From Comamonas testosteroni (GTDB lineage: Bacteria; Pseudomonadota; Gammaproteobacteria; Burkholderiales; Burkholderiaceae_C): DNA of 64,000 nt. Below the pieces are notes generated by a model. That model saw only the letters and a list, made by a program, of their open reading frames with translations. It was not told the DNA's origin and ran no database searches. Location of the stretch: positions 1 to 64,000 of the forward strand of contig NZ_KZ984455.1 in the NCBI RefSeq assembly GCF_003569915.1, written 5' to 3'. How positions within the stretch are numbered: position 1 is the first letter of the stretch; every line of letters starts with the position of its first letter. Below are positions 8,627 through 16,367 of this stretch, one piece after another. The translations under genes and the position numbers were made by a program.

Positions 8627-9127
8627 ATGGCAAAAAAAGACAAAAACGCCCATGTGAGCGAAACCCTGGCTACGCAGATGCTCAAGGCCCACAAGGTCGA
8701 ATTTACCGAGCATCCGTATGAGTATGTCGAGCATGGCGGTACGGAGGAATCCGCCAAACAACTGGGCTTGCCCGAGCATATGGTCGTCAAGACGCTGGTC
8801 ATGCAGGATCAGGATGCCAAGCCGCTGATCGTGCTCATGCATGGAGACTGCAAGGTCTCAACCAAGAATCTGGCCCGCCAGATCGGAGCCAAGAGCGTGG
8901 AGCCCTGCAAGCCCGAGGTGGCCAATCGCCACAGCGGCTATCTGGTGGGCGGTACTTCACCCTTCGGCACCAAGCGCGAGATGCCGGTCTATATCGAGGA
9001 CACAATTTTGGAGCTGCCGCGCATTGCCATCAACGGCGGGCGGCGTGGCTATCTGGTGCAACTGGCCCCTGAGGTTTGTACCCGGTTGCTCAATGCCAAG
9101 CCGGTGCACTGCGCGCTGGCAGAATAA
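8627..9127 (+). CDS. ybaK: YbaK-type Cys-tRNA(Pro) deacylase
   Basis: This 166-residue protein is of the YbaK/ProX editing family. In its characterised relatives it removes Cys from mischarged tRNA-Pro together with ProRS. The conserved blocks are [49 protein letters not shown] and the [13 protein letters not shown] motif of the active site, followed by the [12 protein letters not shown] strand. The length is typical. No good ribosome-binding site precedes the ATG because a repeat element abuts it. Confidence 0.93.
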   Translation: MAKKDKNAHVSETLATQMLKAHKVEFTEHPYEYVEHGGTEESAKQLGLPEHMVVKTLVMQDQDAKPLIVLMHGDCKVSTKNLARQIGAKSVEPCKPEVANRHSGYLVGGTSPFGTKREMPVYIEDTILELPRIAINGGRRGYLVQLAPEVCTRLLNAKPVHCALAE

Positions 9128-9192
9128 GCACTGTGGCAGCAGTCGCTGCTTTGCCAATAACAACACAGGCCAGAACCTGGCAAGGATTTCAA

Positions 9193-9879
9193 TTGAACGC
9201 CCTCTATCCCCTGATCGCCGTGGTCGCGGCCTATCTGATCGGCTCTCTGTCATTCGCCGTCATCGTCAGCCGTGTCATGGGCCTGAACGACCCGCGCACC
9301 TATGGCAGCGGCAACCCCGGTGCTACCAATGTGCTGCGCTCGGGCAGCAAGGCGGCAGCGGCCGTCACGCTGCTGCTGGACGCTGTCAAGGGCTGGGTGC
9401 CCGTGGTGCTGGTCAAGTGGTTTGGCCCCCAGTTCGGTCTGGGCGACAACACGCTGGCGCTGGTCGCGCTGGCGGCCTTTCTGGGCCATCTTTACCCCGT
9501 GTTCTTCAGCTTCAAGGGCGGCAAGGGCGTGGCCACGGCACTGGGCGTGCTGCTGGGCATCAGCGGCTGGCTGGGGCTGGCGACGGCGCTGACATGGCTG
9601 ATCATTGCCGTGTTCTTCCGTTACTCGTCGCTGGCTGCGCTGGTGGCTGCGGTGTTCGCGCCGGTGTACTACGTGCTGTGCAGCGGCCTGGTGTGGGATG
9701 CCGAAACCCCGGTCACCGTGGCGATTGTGGTGATGTCCATGCTGCTGATCTGGCGTCACCGCGAGAACATCCAGCGCCTGATGGCAGGCAAGGAATCCAA
9801 GCTGGGCCAGAAAAAAGCCGATGCGGCCAAGCCTGCACCGGCCGCCCCCAAAAATGCAAGCAAGGGTAAGCGCCGCTGA
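9193..9879 (+). CDS. plsY: Acyl-phosphate:glycerol-3-phosphate acyltransferase PlsY
   Basis: PlsY is an integral membrane enzyme that uses acyl-phosphate to make lysophosphatidate, the first step of phospholipid synthesis. The protein shows about five to six membrane segments and the three PlsY motifs: [37 protein letters not shown] and [15 protein letters not shown]. The start is taken as TTG at 9193 ([17 protein letters not shown]), preceded by AAGGAT. This gives 228 residues, and upstream in-frame ATGs lie inside ybaK. The C-terminal tail is Lys/Ala-rich and low in complexity. Confidence 0.93.
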   Translation: MNALYPLIAVVAAYLIGSLSFAVIVSRVMGLNDPRTYGSGNPGATNVLRSGSKAAAAVTLLLDAVKGWVPVVLVKWFGPQFGLGDNTLALVALAAFLGHLYPVFFSFKGGKGVATALGVLLGISGWLGLATALTWLIIAVFFRYSSLAALVAAVFAPVYYVLCSGLVWDAETPVTVAIVVMSMLLIWRHRENIQRLMAGKESKLGQKKADAAKPAPAAPKNASKGKRR

Positions 9880-10018
9880 GCGCCCGCCGCAGGATGCGAG
9901 CCGCATGGGATACTCGGCCCGCCCAGTTCATCTCAATAGGGACTGAATTTTCTGTATTTTTCTGCCCAAGCCTAATATCAAAGAGCGCTTTTAGCTCCTA
10001 ACAAAATAGCACTTCAGT

Positions 10019-11542
10019 ATGGCATCCAGCCCATCGCAGCGTGACTACAGCGCTCCCTGTCCTGGTTGTGGCGCGCCGGTTCATTTCAGCAGCGCGCAGG
10101 CCAGCTTTGCCGTCTGCGAGTTTTGTCGCAGCACCGTGGTGCGCGACGGTGAGGTGCTCAAGCGCATCGGCTCCATGGCCGAGGTGTTCGAGGACTACAG
10201 CCCGCTGCGCATCGGTGCCACGGGCATGTTCAAGCGCAACGGCAAGGCCGAAGCCTTCACCATCGTGGGCCGCGCCCAGTACAAGAGCGGGGCGGGCAAC
10301 TGGTCGGAATGGCTTGCCACGCTGCACGACGGCGATCTGGCCTATCTGAGCGAGGACAACGGCAGCTTTGTCTTTGCCATGTCCTGGCAGCCTCCGGGCT
10401 GGGAGCACAAAGGCTTTTCCCCCAACGAATGGCGCATGGGGCGTGAGCTGAAGGCGGGCACGGAATCGTTTACCGTCACCAGCATTCAGGACGCCCAGCT
10501 AATGGCTGCGCAGGGCGAGCTGGCCCAACTGCCTGCGCTGGGCAAAAGCTTCAAGCTGGTAGAGCTGAGAAACGACAAGAACCAGATTCTGTCGGTGGAC
10601 TTCAGCGGCAAGCAGCCCGGCTATACGCTGGGTGTGCCGGTACAGCTCGACGGCCTGCAGATGCAGGGCCTGCGCGATGTGACCAAGAAGGAGCAGGGCC
10701 GCCACTTCAACTGCCCCGAGTGTGGCGCGGTGGTGCCCGTCAAGTTTGAGAGCACCAAGGCCATGAGCTGCCCGAGCTGCGGCAGTCTGGTCGATATGTC
10801 CAAGGGCATGGGCGGTGAACTCAGCTATGCCGAGCAGCGCAAGAAGGTCAAGCCCGCCATCCCGCTGGGCAGCGAAGGCATGCTGGACGGCCTGAAGTGG
10901 CAGGTTGTCGGCTTTCAGCGCCGCAGCGGTCGCGGTGTGGGCGAGGATGAGGACGACAGCTTTTTCTGGGATGAGTACCTGCTCTACAACAAGAAGGCAG
11001 GCTTTTCCTTCATCGTCGATTCGGAAGACGGCTGGAGCACGGCGCGGGTTGTCTCGGGGGCGCCCAAGCTCACCAAAAATGGCGCAACGGCCACCTATCT
11101 GCAGCGCAAATACCAGCGCGACTATGCCTATCTGGCCGTGACGGACTACGCCGAAGGCGAGTTCTACTGGCCGGTGTACAAAGGCCAAAAGAGCAGCAAT
11201 GTGGACTATGCCTATGGCGGCAAGCAGTCCACGCTGGCGCAGGAAACAGCCAACAACGAAACCACCTGGACGCATGGCCAGCGCGCATCGGCGCAGACCA
11301 TTGCCAGTGCTTTTGGCGTAGACAAGCTCAAGGATCGCTCACAGGTCAATCCTCTGTCGGGCAGCCGTTTTAGCTGGGGCACGATTTTGTTCTGGCTGTT
11401 TGTGCTGCTGTTCATACTGCCATTCATTCGCGCCTGCGTGTCCAGCCCCAACTGCGACCCGCGCACCGACCCCAATTGCAGCTACAGCCGCTCCAGCAGC
11501 GGCTCCTACGGCGGCTATACCTCTGGCGGCAGCCACAAGTAA
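10019..11542 (+). CDS. DUF4178 protein with two zinc ribbons and a C-terminal membrane anchor
   Basis: This 507-residue protein has an N-terminal zinc ribbon (C14-x2-C17 ... C33-x2-C36), then a first DUF4178-like beta domain (about 50-220), a second zinc ribbon (C232-x2-C235 ... C251-x2-C254), and a second copy of the beta domain (about 280-420, with WDEYLLYNKKAGFSFIVDSE). A single hydrophobic segment (FWLFVLLFILPFIRACV) is followed by a short Cys- and Ser/Gly/Tyr-rich tail. Function is unknown. It is followed 30 bp later by a DUF350 gene and then by a spermidine-synthase-like gene, a recurrent association as far as I recall. It is probably the cytosolic adaptor of a membrane complex. Confidence 0.85.
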   Translation: MASSPSQRDYSAPCPGCGAPVHFSSAQASFAVCEFCRSTVVRDGEVLKRIGSMAEVFEDYSPLRIGATGMFKRNGKAEAFTIVGRAQYKSGAGNWSEWLATLHDGDLAYLSEDNGSFVFAMSWQPPGWEHKGFSPNEWRMGRELKAGTESFTVTSIQDAQLMAAQGELAQLPALGKSFKLVELRNDKNQILSVDFSGKQPGYTLGVPVQLDGLQMQGLRDVTKKEQGRHFNCPECGAVVPVKFESTKAMSCPSCGSLVDMSKGMGGELSYAEQRKKVKPAIPLGSEGMLDGLKWQVVGFQRRSGRGVGEDEDDSFFWDEYLLYNKKAGFSFIVDSEDGWSTARVVSGAPKLTKNGATATYLQRKYQRDYAYLAVTDYAEGEFYWPVYKGQKSSNVDYAYGGKQSTLAQETANNETTWTHGQRASAQTIASAFGVDKLKDRSQVNPLSGSRFSWGTILFWLFVLLFILPFIRACVSSPNCDPRTDPNCSYSRSSSGSYGGYTSGGSHK

Positions 11543-11572
11543 GTCAGACCCTCTGATTCAAGGAGAACAAAC

Positions 11573-11791
11573 ATGATCGCTGAATGGTTTACCCCGATGA
11601 ACTTGCTGGGCACCGTCACCTATGCCGTAGTTGGCGTGGCGGTGTTCTGGGTCAGCTTCATCATCATCGACAAGATCACGCCCGTGGACCTGTGGGCGGA
11701 GATCATCGAAAAACACAACAAGGCGTTGGCCATGGTGGTGGCGGCGATGTGTCTGGGGATATCGATCATTGTTGCCGCGGCTATTCATTGA
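11573..11791 (+). CDS. DUF350 small membrane protein
   Basis: This 72-residue protein has two hydrophobic helices (about 10-31 and 48-70) separated by a charged loop IDKITPVDLWAEIIEKHNKA. The DKITP...W.EI...N.A pattern is the DUF350 signature. Many members contain two such units in about 130 residues, while this one is a single unit. It has a strong AAGGAGA ribosome-binding site and sits between the DUF4178 gene and the spermidine-synthase-like gene. It is probably a membrane subunit of the same system. Confidence 0.85.
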   Translation: MIAEWFTPMNLLGTVTYAVVGVAVFWVSFIIIDKITPVDLWAEIIEKHNKALAMVVAAMCLGISIIVAAAIH

Positions 11792-11915
11792 GGCTCCCCC
11801 TGAGCGGCTTTGCCGCTTCCCCCTCTCTCGCTGCGCTGCGCTTGCGGGAGGGGGACGACAGCCTCGCTGCGCGGCGGCGCTTGCTCGCTGTCTCTTTGTT
11901 GGGGCGCGCCAGTTT
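11792..11915 (+). repeat. GC-rich dispersed repeat, copy 1 (inside the DUF4178 cluster)
   Basis: The stretch starts with GGCTCCCCCTGAGCGGC, continues with TTGCCGCTTCCCCCT and GGGAGGGGGACG, and ends near TTGTTGGGGCGCGCC. The same blocks in the same order recur on the minus strand at 17025-17118. It separates the DUF350 gene from the next gene by 161 bp and can form GC-rich hairpins, so it may lower read-through within the cluster. Confidence 0.75.
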
Positions 11916-11952
11916 TGGCGAGTTGTGCCTGTTTTACGGTTAAAGGAATTGG

Positions 11953-13503
11953 ATGACTTCGATGGTGGCTGAGCCTGATAGCGCTCGCCAGGGGCCGCGG
12001 CCTGTTGATGTGGCTTTGCTGGCCAGCGTGTTTGTCATTGCGGCCTGTGGTCTGCTGTATGAGCTGGCTGCGGGGGCGCTGGCGTCCTATCTGCTGGGCG
12101 ATTCGGTTCTGCAGTTTTCCACCATCATCGGCACCTATCTGTTTGCCATGGGCATAGGCTCATGGCTGTCGCGTTATTTTGAGGAGCAGCTGCCTGCGCA
12201 TTTTCTGCGCGTGGAGCTGATGGTGGCGCTGATTGGCGGCGCCTTGCCTGCGGTGCTGTTTCTGGCCAATGCCTATGCGCCGGGGGCGTTTCGTTTTCTG
12301 CTCTACGGCATGGTGCTGCTGGTTGGTACGCTGGTGGGGCTGGAGATTCCGCTGGTCATGCGTATCCTGAAGCGCAGCGCCTCGCTCAAGGATCTGGTCT
12401 CCAAGGTTCTGACTTTTGACTATCTGGGCGCGCTGGCCGTGTCGCTGGCTTTCCCTATCGTGCTGGTGCCCAAGCTGGGGCTGGTGCGCACGGGCCTGCT
12501 GTTTGGCTTTATGAATGCGGCCATTGCCGTGTGGGCGCTGGTGCTGTTCAAACGTGAGCTGCGCAATCTGCGCGCCCATGCCTGGGCCTGCGCGGTGGTG
12601 ATGACTACGCTGGCTCTGGGCGTCTTTGGCGCAGACCATCTGACCCGGCTGGCAGACGACCATTTCTATCAGGACCGCATTGTGCTGAGCAGCAGCTCGC
12701 CTTATCAGCGCATCGTGGTCACCCAGGGGCGTCAGGGCGCGCGCCTGTATCTGAATGGCAATCTGCAGTTTGCCCAGAGTGATGAGTATCGCTATCACGA
12801 AGCGCTGGTTCACCCCGTCATGGCTGCGCATGGTGCTCCGAAAAAAGTAGCTGTTCTGGGTGGCGGTGATGGTATGGCAGTGCGCGAAGTGCTCAAGTAC
12901 CCCAGCGTCGAATCCGTCACGCTGGTGGAGCTGGACCCGGCCATGACCGATCTGTTCCGAACCAACGCCATGATGACGGCGCTGAACCATAACGCGCTCA
13001 ACGACCCACGTGTGAAGATCGTCAATACCGACGCTTTTCACTGGCTGCAGGAGGCGGCGGACACTTTTGATGTCATTGTGGTGGACTTTCCCGACCCCAC
13101 CAACTTTGCCATTGGCAAGCTGTTCACCAACAGTTTTTATTCGCTGATGGACAAGCGCCTGGCTGCCAGCGGCTATGCCGTGGTGCAGACCACATCACCG
13201 TTGATTGCGCGGCAAAGTTTCTGGACGGTGGCAACCACCATTGAATCCGTGGGCCTGACGGCCAAGCCCTATCACGTGCATGTGCCCAGCTTTGGCGAGT
13301 GGGGCTTTGTCATGGCCAGCCACCGGCCCTGGCACGAGCCGACCAGCCTGCCTGAGGGCATGCGCTTTCTCACGCTGCCCACGCTGCGGCTGATGTTTGA
13401 CTTTCCGCTGGATATGGCGCGCGTGCCCACCGAGGTGAATCGCCTGTCCAATCAGGTGCTGGTCAACACTTACGAGCGCGAATGGGGCAAGGTGGAGCAT
13501 TGA
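11953..13503 (+). CDS. Membrane-embedded spermidine-synthase-like aminopropyltransferase
   Basis: This 516-residue protein has an N-terminal half with about seven membrane helices (residues 20-230). The C-terminal half is a spermidine-synthase fold: SSPYQRIVV, YLNGNLQFAQSDEYRYHE, the nucleotide motif LGGGDG (302-307), VTLVELDP and the catalytic-loop Asp in VVDFPDP. Soluble SpeE transfers aminopropyl groups from decarboxylated AdoMet to putrescine. Fusion to a membrane domain suggests a membrane-bound or lipid-linked acceptor, which is inference. It has a strong AAAGGAA ribosome-binding site. The stop overlaps the next start as TGATG, indicating translational coupling to the flavoprotein. Confidence 0.9.
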   Translation: MTSMVAEPDSARQGPRPVDVALLASVFVIAACGLLYELAAGALASYLLGDSVLQFSTIIGTYLFAMGIGSWLSRYFEEQLPAHFLRVELMVALIGGALPAVLFLANAYAPGAFRFLLYGMVLLVGTLVGLEIPLVMRILKRSASLKDLVSKVLTFDYLGALAVSLAFPIVLVPKLGLVRTGLLFGFMNAAIAVWALVLFKRELRNLRAHAWACAVVMTTLALGVFGADHLTRLADDHFYQDRIVLSSSSPYQRIVVTQGRQGARLYLNGNLQFAQSDEYRYHEALVHPVMAAHGAPKKVAVLGGGDGMAVREVLKYPSVESVTLVELDPAMTDLFRTNAMMTALNHNALNDPRVKIVNTDAFHWLQEAADTFDVIVVDFPDPTNFAIGKLFTNSFYSLMDKRLAASGYAVVQTTSPLIARQSFWTVATTIESVGLTAKPYHVHVPSFGEWGFVMASHRPWHEPTSLPEGMRFLTLPTLRLMFDFPLDMARVPTEVNRLSNQVLVNTYEREWGKVEH

Positions 13504-15230
13504 TGAGCGGCGAGTTGCATCGCCGTGACTGGCTCAAGCTGGCAGCCGCGGGCGCTGCTGCACTTTCTGGCTGCAAACCAGCGGCCCCTTTGCTGGATGA
13601 ACTGCCCGGCGGCTTTACCGGCGTGGCGCTGGAGCGTGGCCATAGCTTGCGCCCGTTCTGGCAGCGTCTGGCGCAAGGGCTGGACTTGCCCGCGCCTGCC
13701 GTGGTGCACCACGCGCCTGTAGTGATTGCCGGTGGCGGCATGGCAGGCATGGCCGCCACGCGCGCGCTGGAGTCTGCTGGCGTGCAGGGCGCGGCGTTGC
13801 TCGATACGCAGGCTGCCATGGGCGGCAACAGCCAGGGAGGTCAGATCAAAGGCATTGCCTGCCCTCTGGGCGCGCACTATCTGCCCGTGCCCGGCGATGA
13901 CGCCAGCGAGGTACAGGACTGGCTGCAGGAGCTGGGTCTGCGCCAGCAGATTGCGGGGCGCTGGGTCTACGACGAGCGCTATCTATGCCACAGCCCGCAG
14001 GAGCGGCTGTACCTGCACGGCCACTGGCAGGAAGGCCTGCTACCCGTGCAAAGCGTGGGCGAGCGCACGCTGGCCCAATATGTGCGCTTTGAGCAGTGCA
14101 TGAATGCAGCCATGGCCGAATCCGCCTTTGCCATGCCCTCGATCCGCGTCTGGCAGCGCGAGGGACGCTTGCCTGCATCTCATGCGCGGCTGGATGCGCA
14201 GCGCTTTGACCAGTGGCTGGCCCAGCAGGGGCTGGATGATGAATATCTGCTCTGGTACCTGAATTACTGCTGCCGCGACGACTTTGGTGCGGGCATACAG
14301 CGCGTCTCGGCCTGGGCCGGTATTCATTACTTTGCCAGCCGCCATGGCTTTCATGCACCACGCTCTGCCTCAGAGCATGCTCATGAAGAAGAGGGCGAGC
14401 AGGTGCTGACCTGGCCGCAGGGCAATGGCTGGCTGTCGCAGCAACTGGTGGCGCGGCTCAAGGCCACGCAGCTCATCACGGACTGCAGCGTGCTCTCGAT
14501 CACCGAGGGACGGGACGGCGTGCAGATCGATACCTGGCACCATGGCCGCCAGCAGCATGAGCGCTGGCTGGCTCAGAGCTGCGTGGTGGCGCTGCCCACA
14601 TTCATTGCGGCGCGTGTGTTGCGTAACCCGCCGGATTTTCTGCGCAGCGTGGCTGAACGTCTGGACTGGGCACCGTGGCTGGTGGCCAATATTCATATCG
14701 ACCAGCAACTGGCCGACTACCCGGGGGCGGAGCCAGCCTGGGACAATGTGCTGTACCAGGACGGCAATGCGGGCGGGCTGGGCTATGTGGACGCAGGCGG
14801 GCAGCGGCTGGACCGCATTACGCGCCAGCCTACGGTGCTGAGCTATTACCAGGCGCTGGGCGACTGGGAAGATGGCCGCAAGCAGTTGCTGCAGCAGCCG
14901 TTTGCCTTCTGGCGCGAGCGCATTGTCAAAACGTTGAGCGAGCCACATGCCGACCTGCTGCAGCGCGCCACGCGCATGGAGATCACGCGCTACGGTCACG
15001 CCATGCCGGTGCCCAGAGTGGGTGATCAGCAGATTTTGAGTGAAATCGCCTTGAAGTCCAGAAAAGATATAGGCAAGCAGCTATCAAATGGAGAGCGGGT
15101 GGAGCTGCTGCCCACACCAATAGCAGGCCGTCTGGCTTTTGCGCATTCGGACTGGGCCGGATATTCGGTGCTGGAAGAAGCTTTTACCCGTGGCCACCAT
15201 GCAGGCCTGTGGGCCGCGCATCAGCTTTAG
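13503..15230 (+). CDS. Exported FAD-dependent oxidoreductase (amine-oxidase-like) with Tat-type lipoprotein signal
   Basis: This 575-residue protein begins MSGELHRRDWLKLAAAGAAA, followed by LSGC. The twin arginines (7-8) and a lipobox ending at Cys24 suggest Tat export and lipid anchoring. The FAD-binding Rossmann motif VVIAGGGMAGMAATRALE lies near residue 80, and a C-terminal SDWAGYSVLEEAF block is typical of amine-oxidase/phytoene-desaturase-like flavoproteins. The start overlaps the stop of the aminopropyltransferase. About 20 residues near 15034-15091 are encoded by a dispersed repeat inserted in frame. The substrate is unknown. An oxidised polyamine-like product of the upstream enzyme is a reasonable guess. 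Confidence 0.85.
   Translation: MSGELHRRDWLKLAAAGAAALSGCKPAAPLLDELPGGFTGVALERGHSLRPFWQRLAQGLDLPAPAVVHHAPVVIAGGGMAGMAATRALESAGVQGAALLDTQAAMGGNSQGGQIKGIACPLGAHYLPVPGDDASEVQDWLQELGLRQQIAGRWVYDERYLCHSPQERLYLHGHWQEGLLPVQSVGERTLAQYVRFEQCMNAAMAESAFAMPSIRVWQREGRLPASHARLDAQRFDQWLAQQGLDDEYLLWYLNYCCRDDFGAGIQRVSAWAGIHYFASRHGFHAPRSASEHAHEEEGEQVLTWPQGNGWLSQQLVARLKATQLITDCSVLSITEGRDGVQIDTWHHGRQQHERWLAQSCVVALPTFIAARVLRNPPDFLRSVAERLDWAPWLVANIHIDQQLADYPGAEPAWDNVLYQDGNAGGLGYVDAGGQRLDRITRQPTVLSYYQALGDWEDGRKQLLQQPFAFWRERIVKTLSEPHADLLQRATRMEITRYGHAMPVPRVGDQQILSEIALKSRKDIGKQLSNGERVELLPTPIAGRLAFAHSDWAGYSVLEEAFTRGHHAGLWAAHQL
15034..15091 (-). repeat. Dispersed 60-bp AT-rich element inside a coding sequence, copy 3
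   Basis: Read on the minus strand it gives ATTTGATAGCTG, TTGCCTATAT, TTTCTGGACTT and AAGGCGATTTCACT in the family order. It is translated in the flavoprotein as EIALKSRKDIGKQLSNGE, between two conserved blocks where relatives, as I recall, have a short loop. Confidence 0.75.
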
Positions 15231-15239
15231 AGCCCGCTC

Positions 15240-15366
15240 TTAGAGCCGCTAACACGACCCAGCAAACCGAAGGTTTGCGTTTGAGACGAGGCGCGAAGCC
15301 GCAGGCAGTACGGTAGTACAACAAGGCGAAGCAACGACGTATCAAGGGTTGTGTTAGTGGGTCTTA
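15240..15366. repeat. Dispersed element of about 125 bp with inverted termini, copy 1
   Basis: Ends TTAGAGCCGCTAACACGACCC and, read inward from the other side, TAAGACCCACTAACACAACCC match at 17 of 21 positions. Inside are a perfect hairpin GCAAACC-GAA-GGTTTGC and GTACGGTAGTAC. A second copy with over 90% identity in the core is at 33919-34050. It lies between two convergent genes. Its right terminus supplies the TAA of the minus-strand HD-GYP-like gene (15364-15366). Confidence 0.88.
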
Positions 15367-16362
15367 ATACACCTTGCTGCCCGGCAGCTTGACCATGCGA
15401 TAAAGCGCCGCACTGCCGCGTGCGCTGTGCACGCCCAGCTGGGCCATGGAGCGCAGGTCCAGATCCAGCGTCAGCGACGAGCGCGCGAGAGCCGAGCTGA
15501 TTTGCGGCTTGCGGTCTGCCATGTGCAAGATCGGTGGATACAGGCCGTGGCCGCTCGCGTCAATCACGCTGGCAATCTGCGGGTCTGCAGCCGTGGGGCC
15601 ACGGCGCAGCACCACGGCGATCTCACCGTTGTCCAGCTGCACATAGGTGCCGGGCGGGTACAGGCCCACCACATCGGCCAGTGCTTGTTTGACCTCATCG
15701 GCATATTGCTGGCCCTGCTGCAGAATCTGCAGCGACTCGGTGGCCGAGCGCCCGCTACGCGTCTTGCGCGGGCTGATCAGCGCGGCATAGCGGTCCACCG
15801 TGCCCAGAATGCGTACTAGCCGCTGCACGGGCTGCAATTGCGCCAGCGGCACAGGGGGCAGCACTTCATGGTGGTGCTGCACGGTCTCCAGCCACAGCGC
15901 ATCGCGCACCAGCAGGCGCTCCAGCAGCACGCGGCCTTCCATGGGGTGCAGCTTCACGGTTTCTGCCTGAGACGGCGACAGCGGCTCGCGCTGCTCGGCC
16001 AGTTGGTTTTGCAGCGCCGTCATGCCGATATTCATGGTCAGCGCCGCTTGAATCAGCGTATCGCGCTCGCTCTGGATCAGCTGCAGCCGCTTGGCCAGCA
16101 CATGGCATAGACTGGCGCAAACCAGCGCATGCGAAGGGCTGTAGCCCACGGTGGTGGAGCTGGCGCGCTGGAACATCAGGTACAGCGCCACATCAGTGTC
16201 GTGGGTGATCAGGTCCTGCAGCCACAGGTCGATCTGCTGCAGCTTGAGCGTGAAGCCCGGTATGCGCAGTGGCTCGCTCAGCAGCACGGACAGCGCCGCC
16301 TCCAGGTCTGACCACAGGCCTAGCAGGTCTTCGTAAGGCTCGTCGTAGCGGGCTGCTCGCAT
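15364..16362 (-). CDS. Degenerate HD-GYP-domain protein
   Basis: This 332-residue soluble protein aligns by eye with cyclic-di-GMP phosphodiesterases of HD-GYP type. HALVCASLCHVLAKRLQL is followed by the position of HDxGK, which here reads MNIGM (110-114). Later comes HPMEGRVLL, then HHHEVLPP where HHExxDGxGYP is expected. The metal-binding HD pair and the GYP motif are lost, while HP and HHHE remain. Enzyme activity is therefore unlikely, and a binding or regulatory role is more plausible. The upstream retropepsin gene ends 5 bp before its start, so the two are probably co-transcribed. Confidence 0.75.
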   Translation of the reverse strand: MRAARYDEPYEDLLGLWSDLEAALSVLLSEPLRIPGFTLKLQQIDLWLQDLITHDTDVALYLMFQRASSTTVGYSPSHALVCASLCHVLAKRLQLIQSERDTLIQAALTMNIGMTALQNQLAEQREPLSPSQAETVKLHPMEGRVLLERLLVRDALWLETVQHHHEVLPPVPLAQLQPVQRLVRILGTVDRYAALISPRKTRSGRSATESLQILQQGQQYADEVKQALADVVGLYPPGTYVQLDNGEIAVVLRRGPTAADPQIASVIDASGHGLYPPILHMADRKPQISSALARSSLTLDLDLRSMAQLGVHSARGSAALYRMVKLPGSKVY

Positions 16363-16367
16363 GGGTA

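Noticed and set aside
9940-10015. Further copy of the AT-rich repeat upstream of the DUF4178 gene
   Set aside because: AGCCTAATATC and TAGCTCC resemble parts of the family, but the CTGGACTAGAG core is absent and the match is too weak to list.
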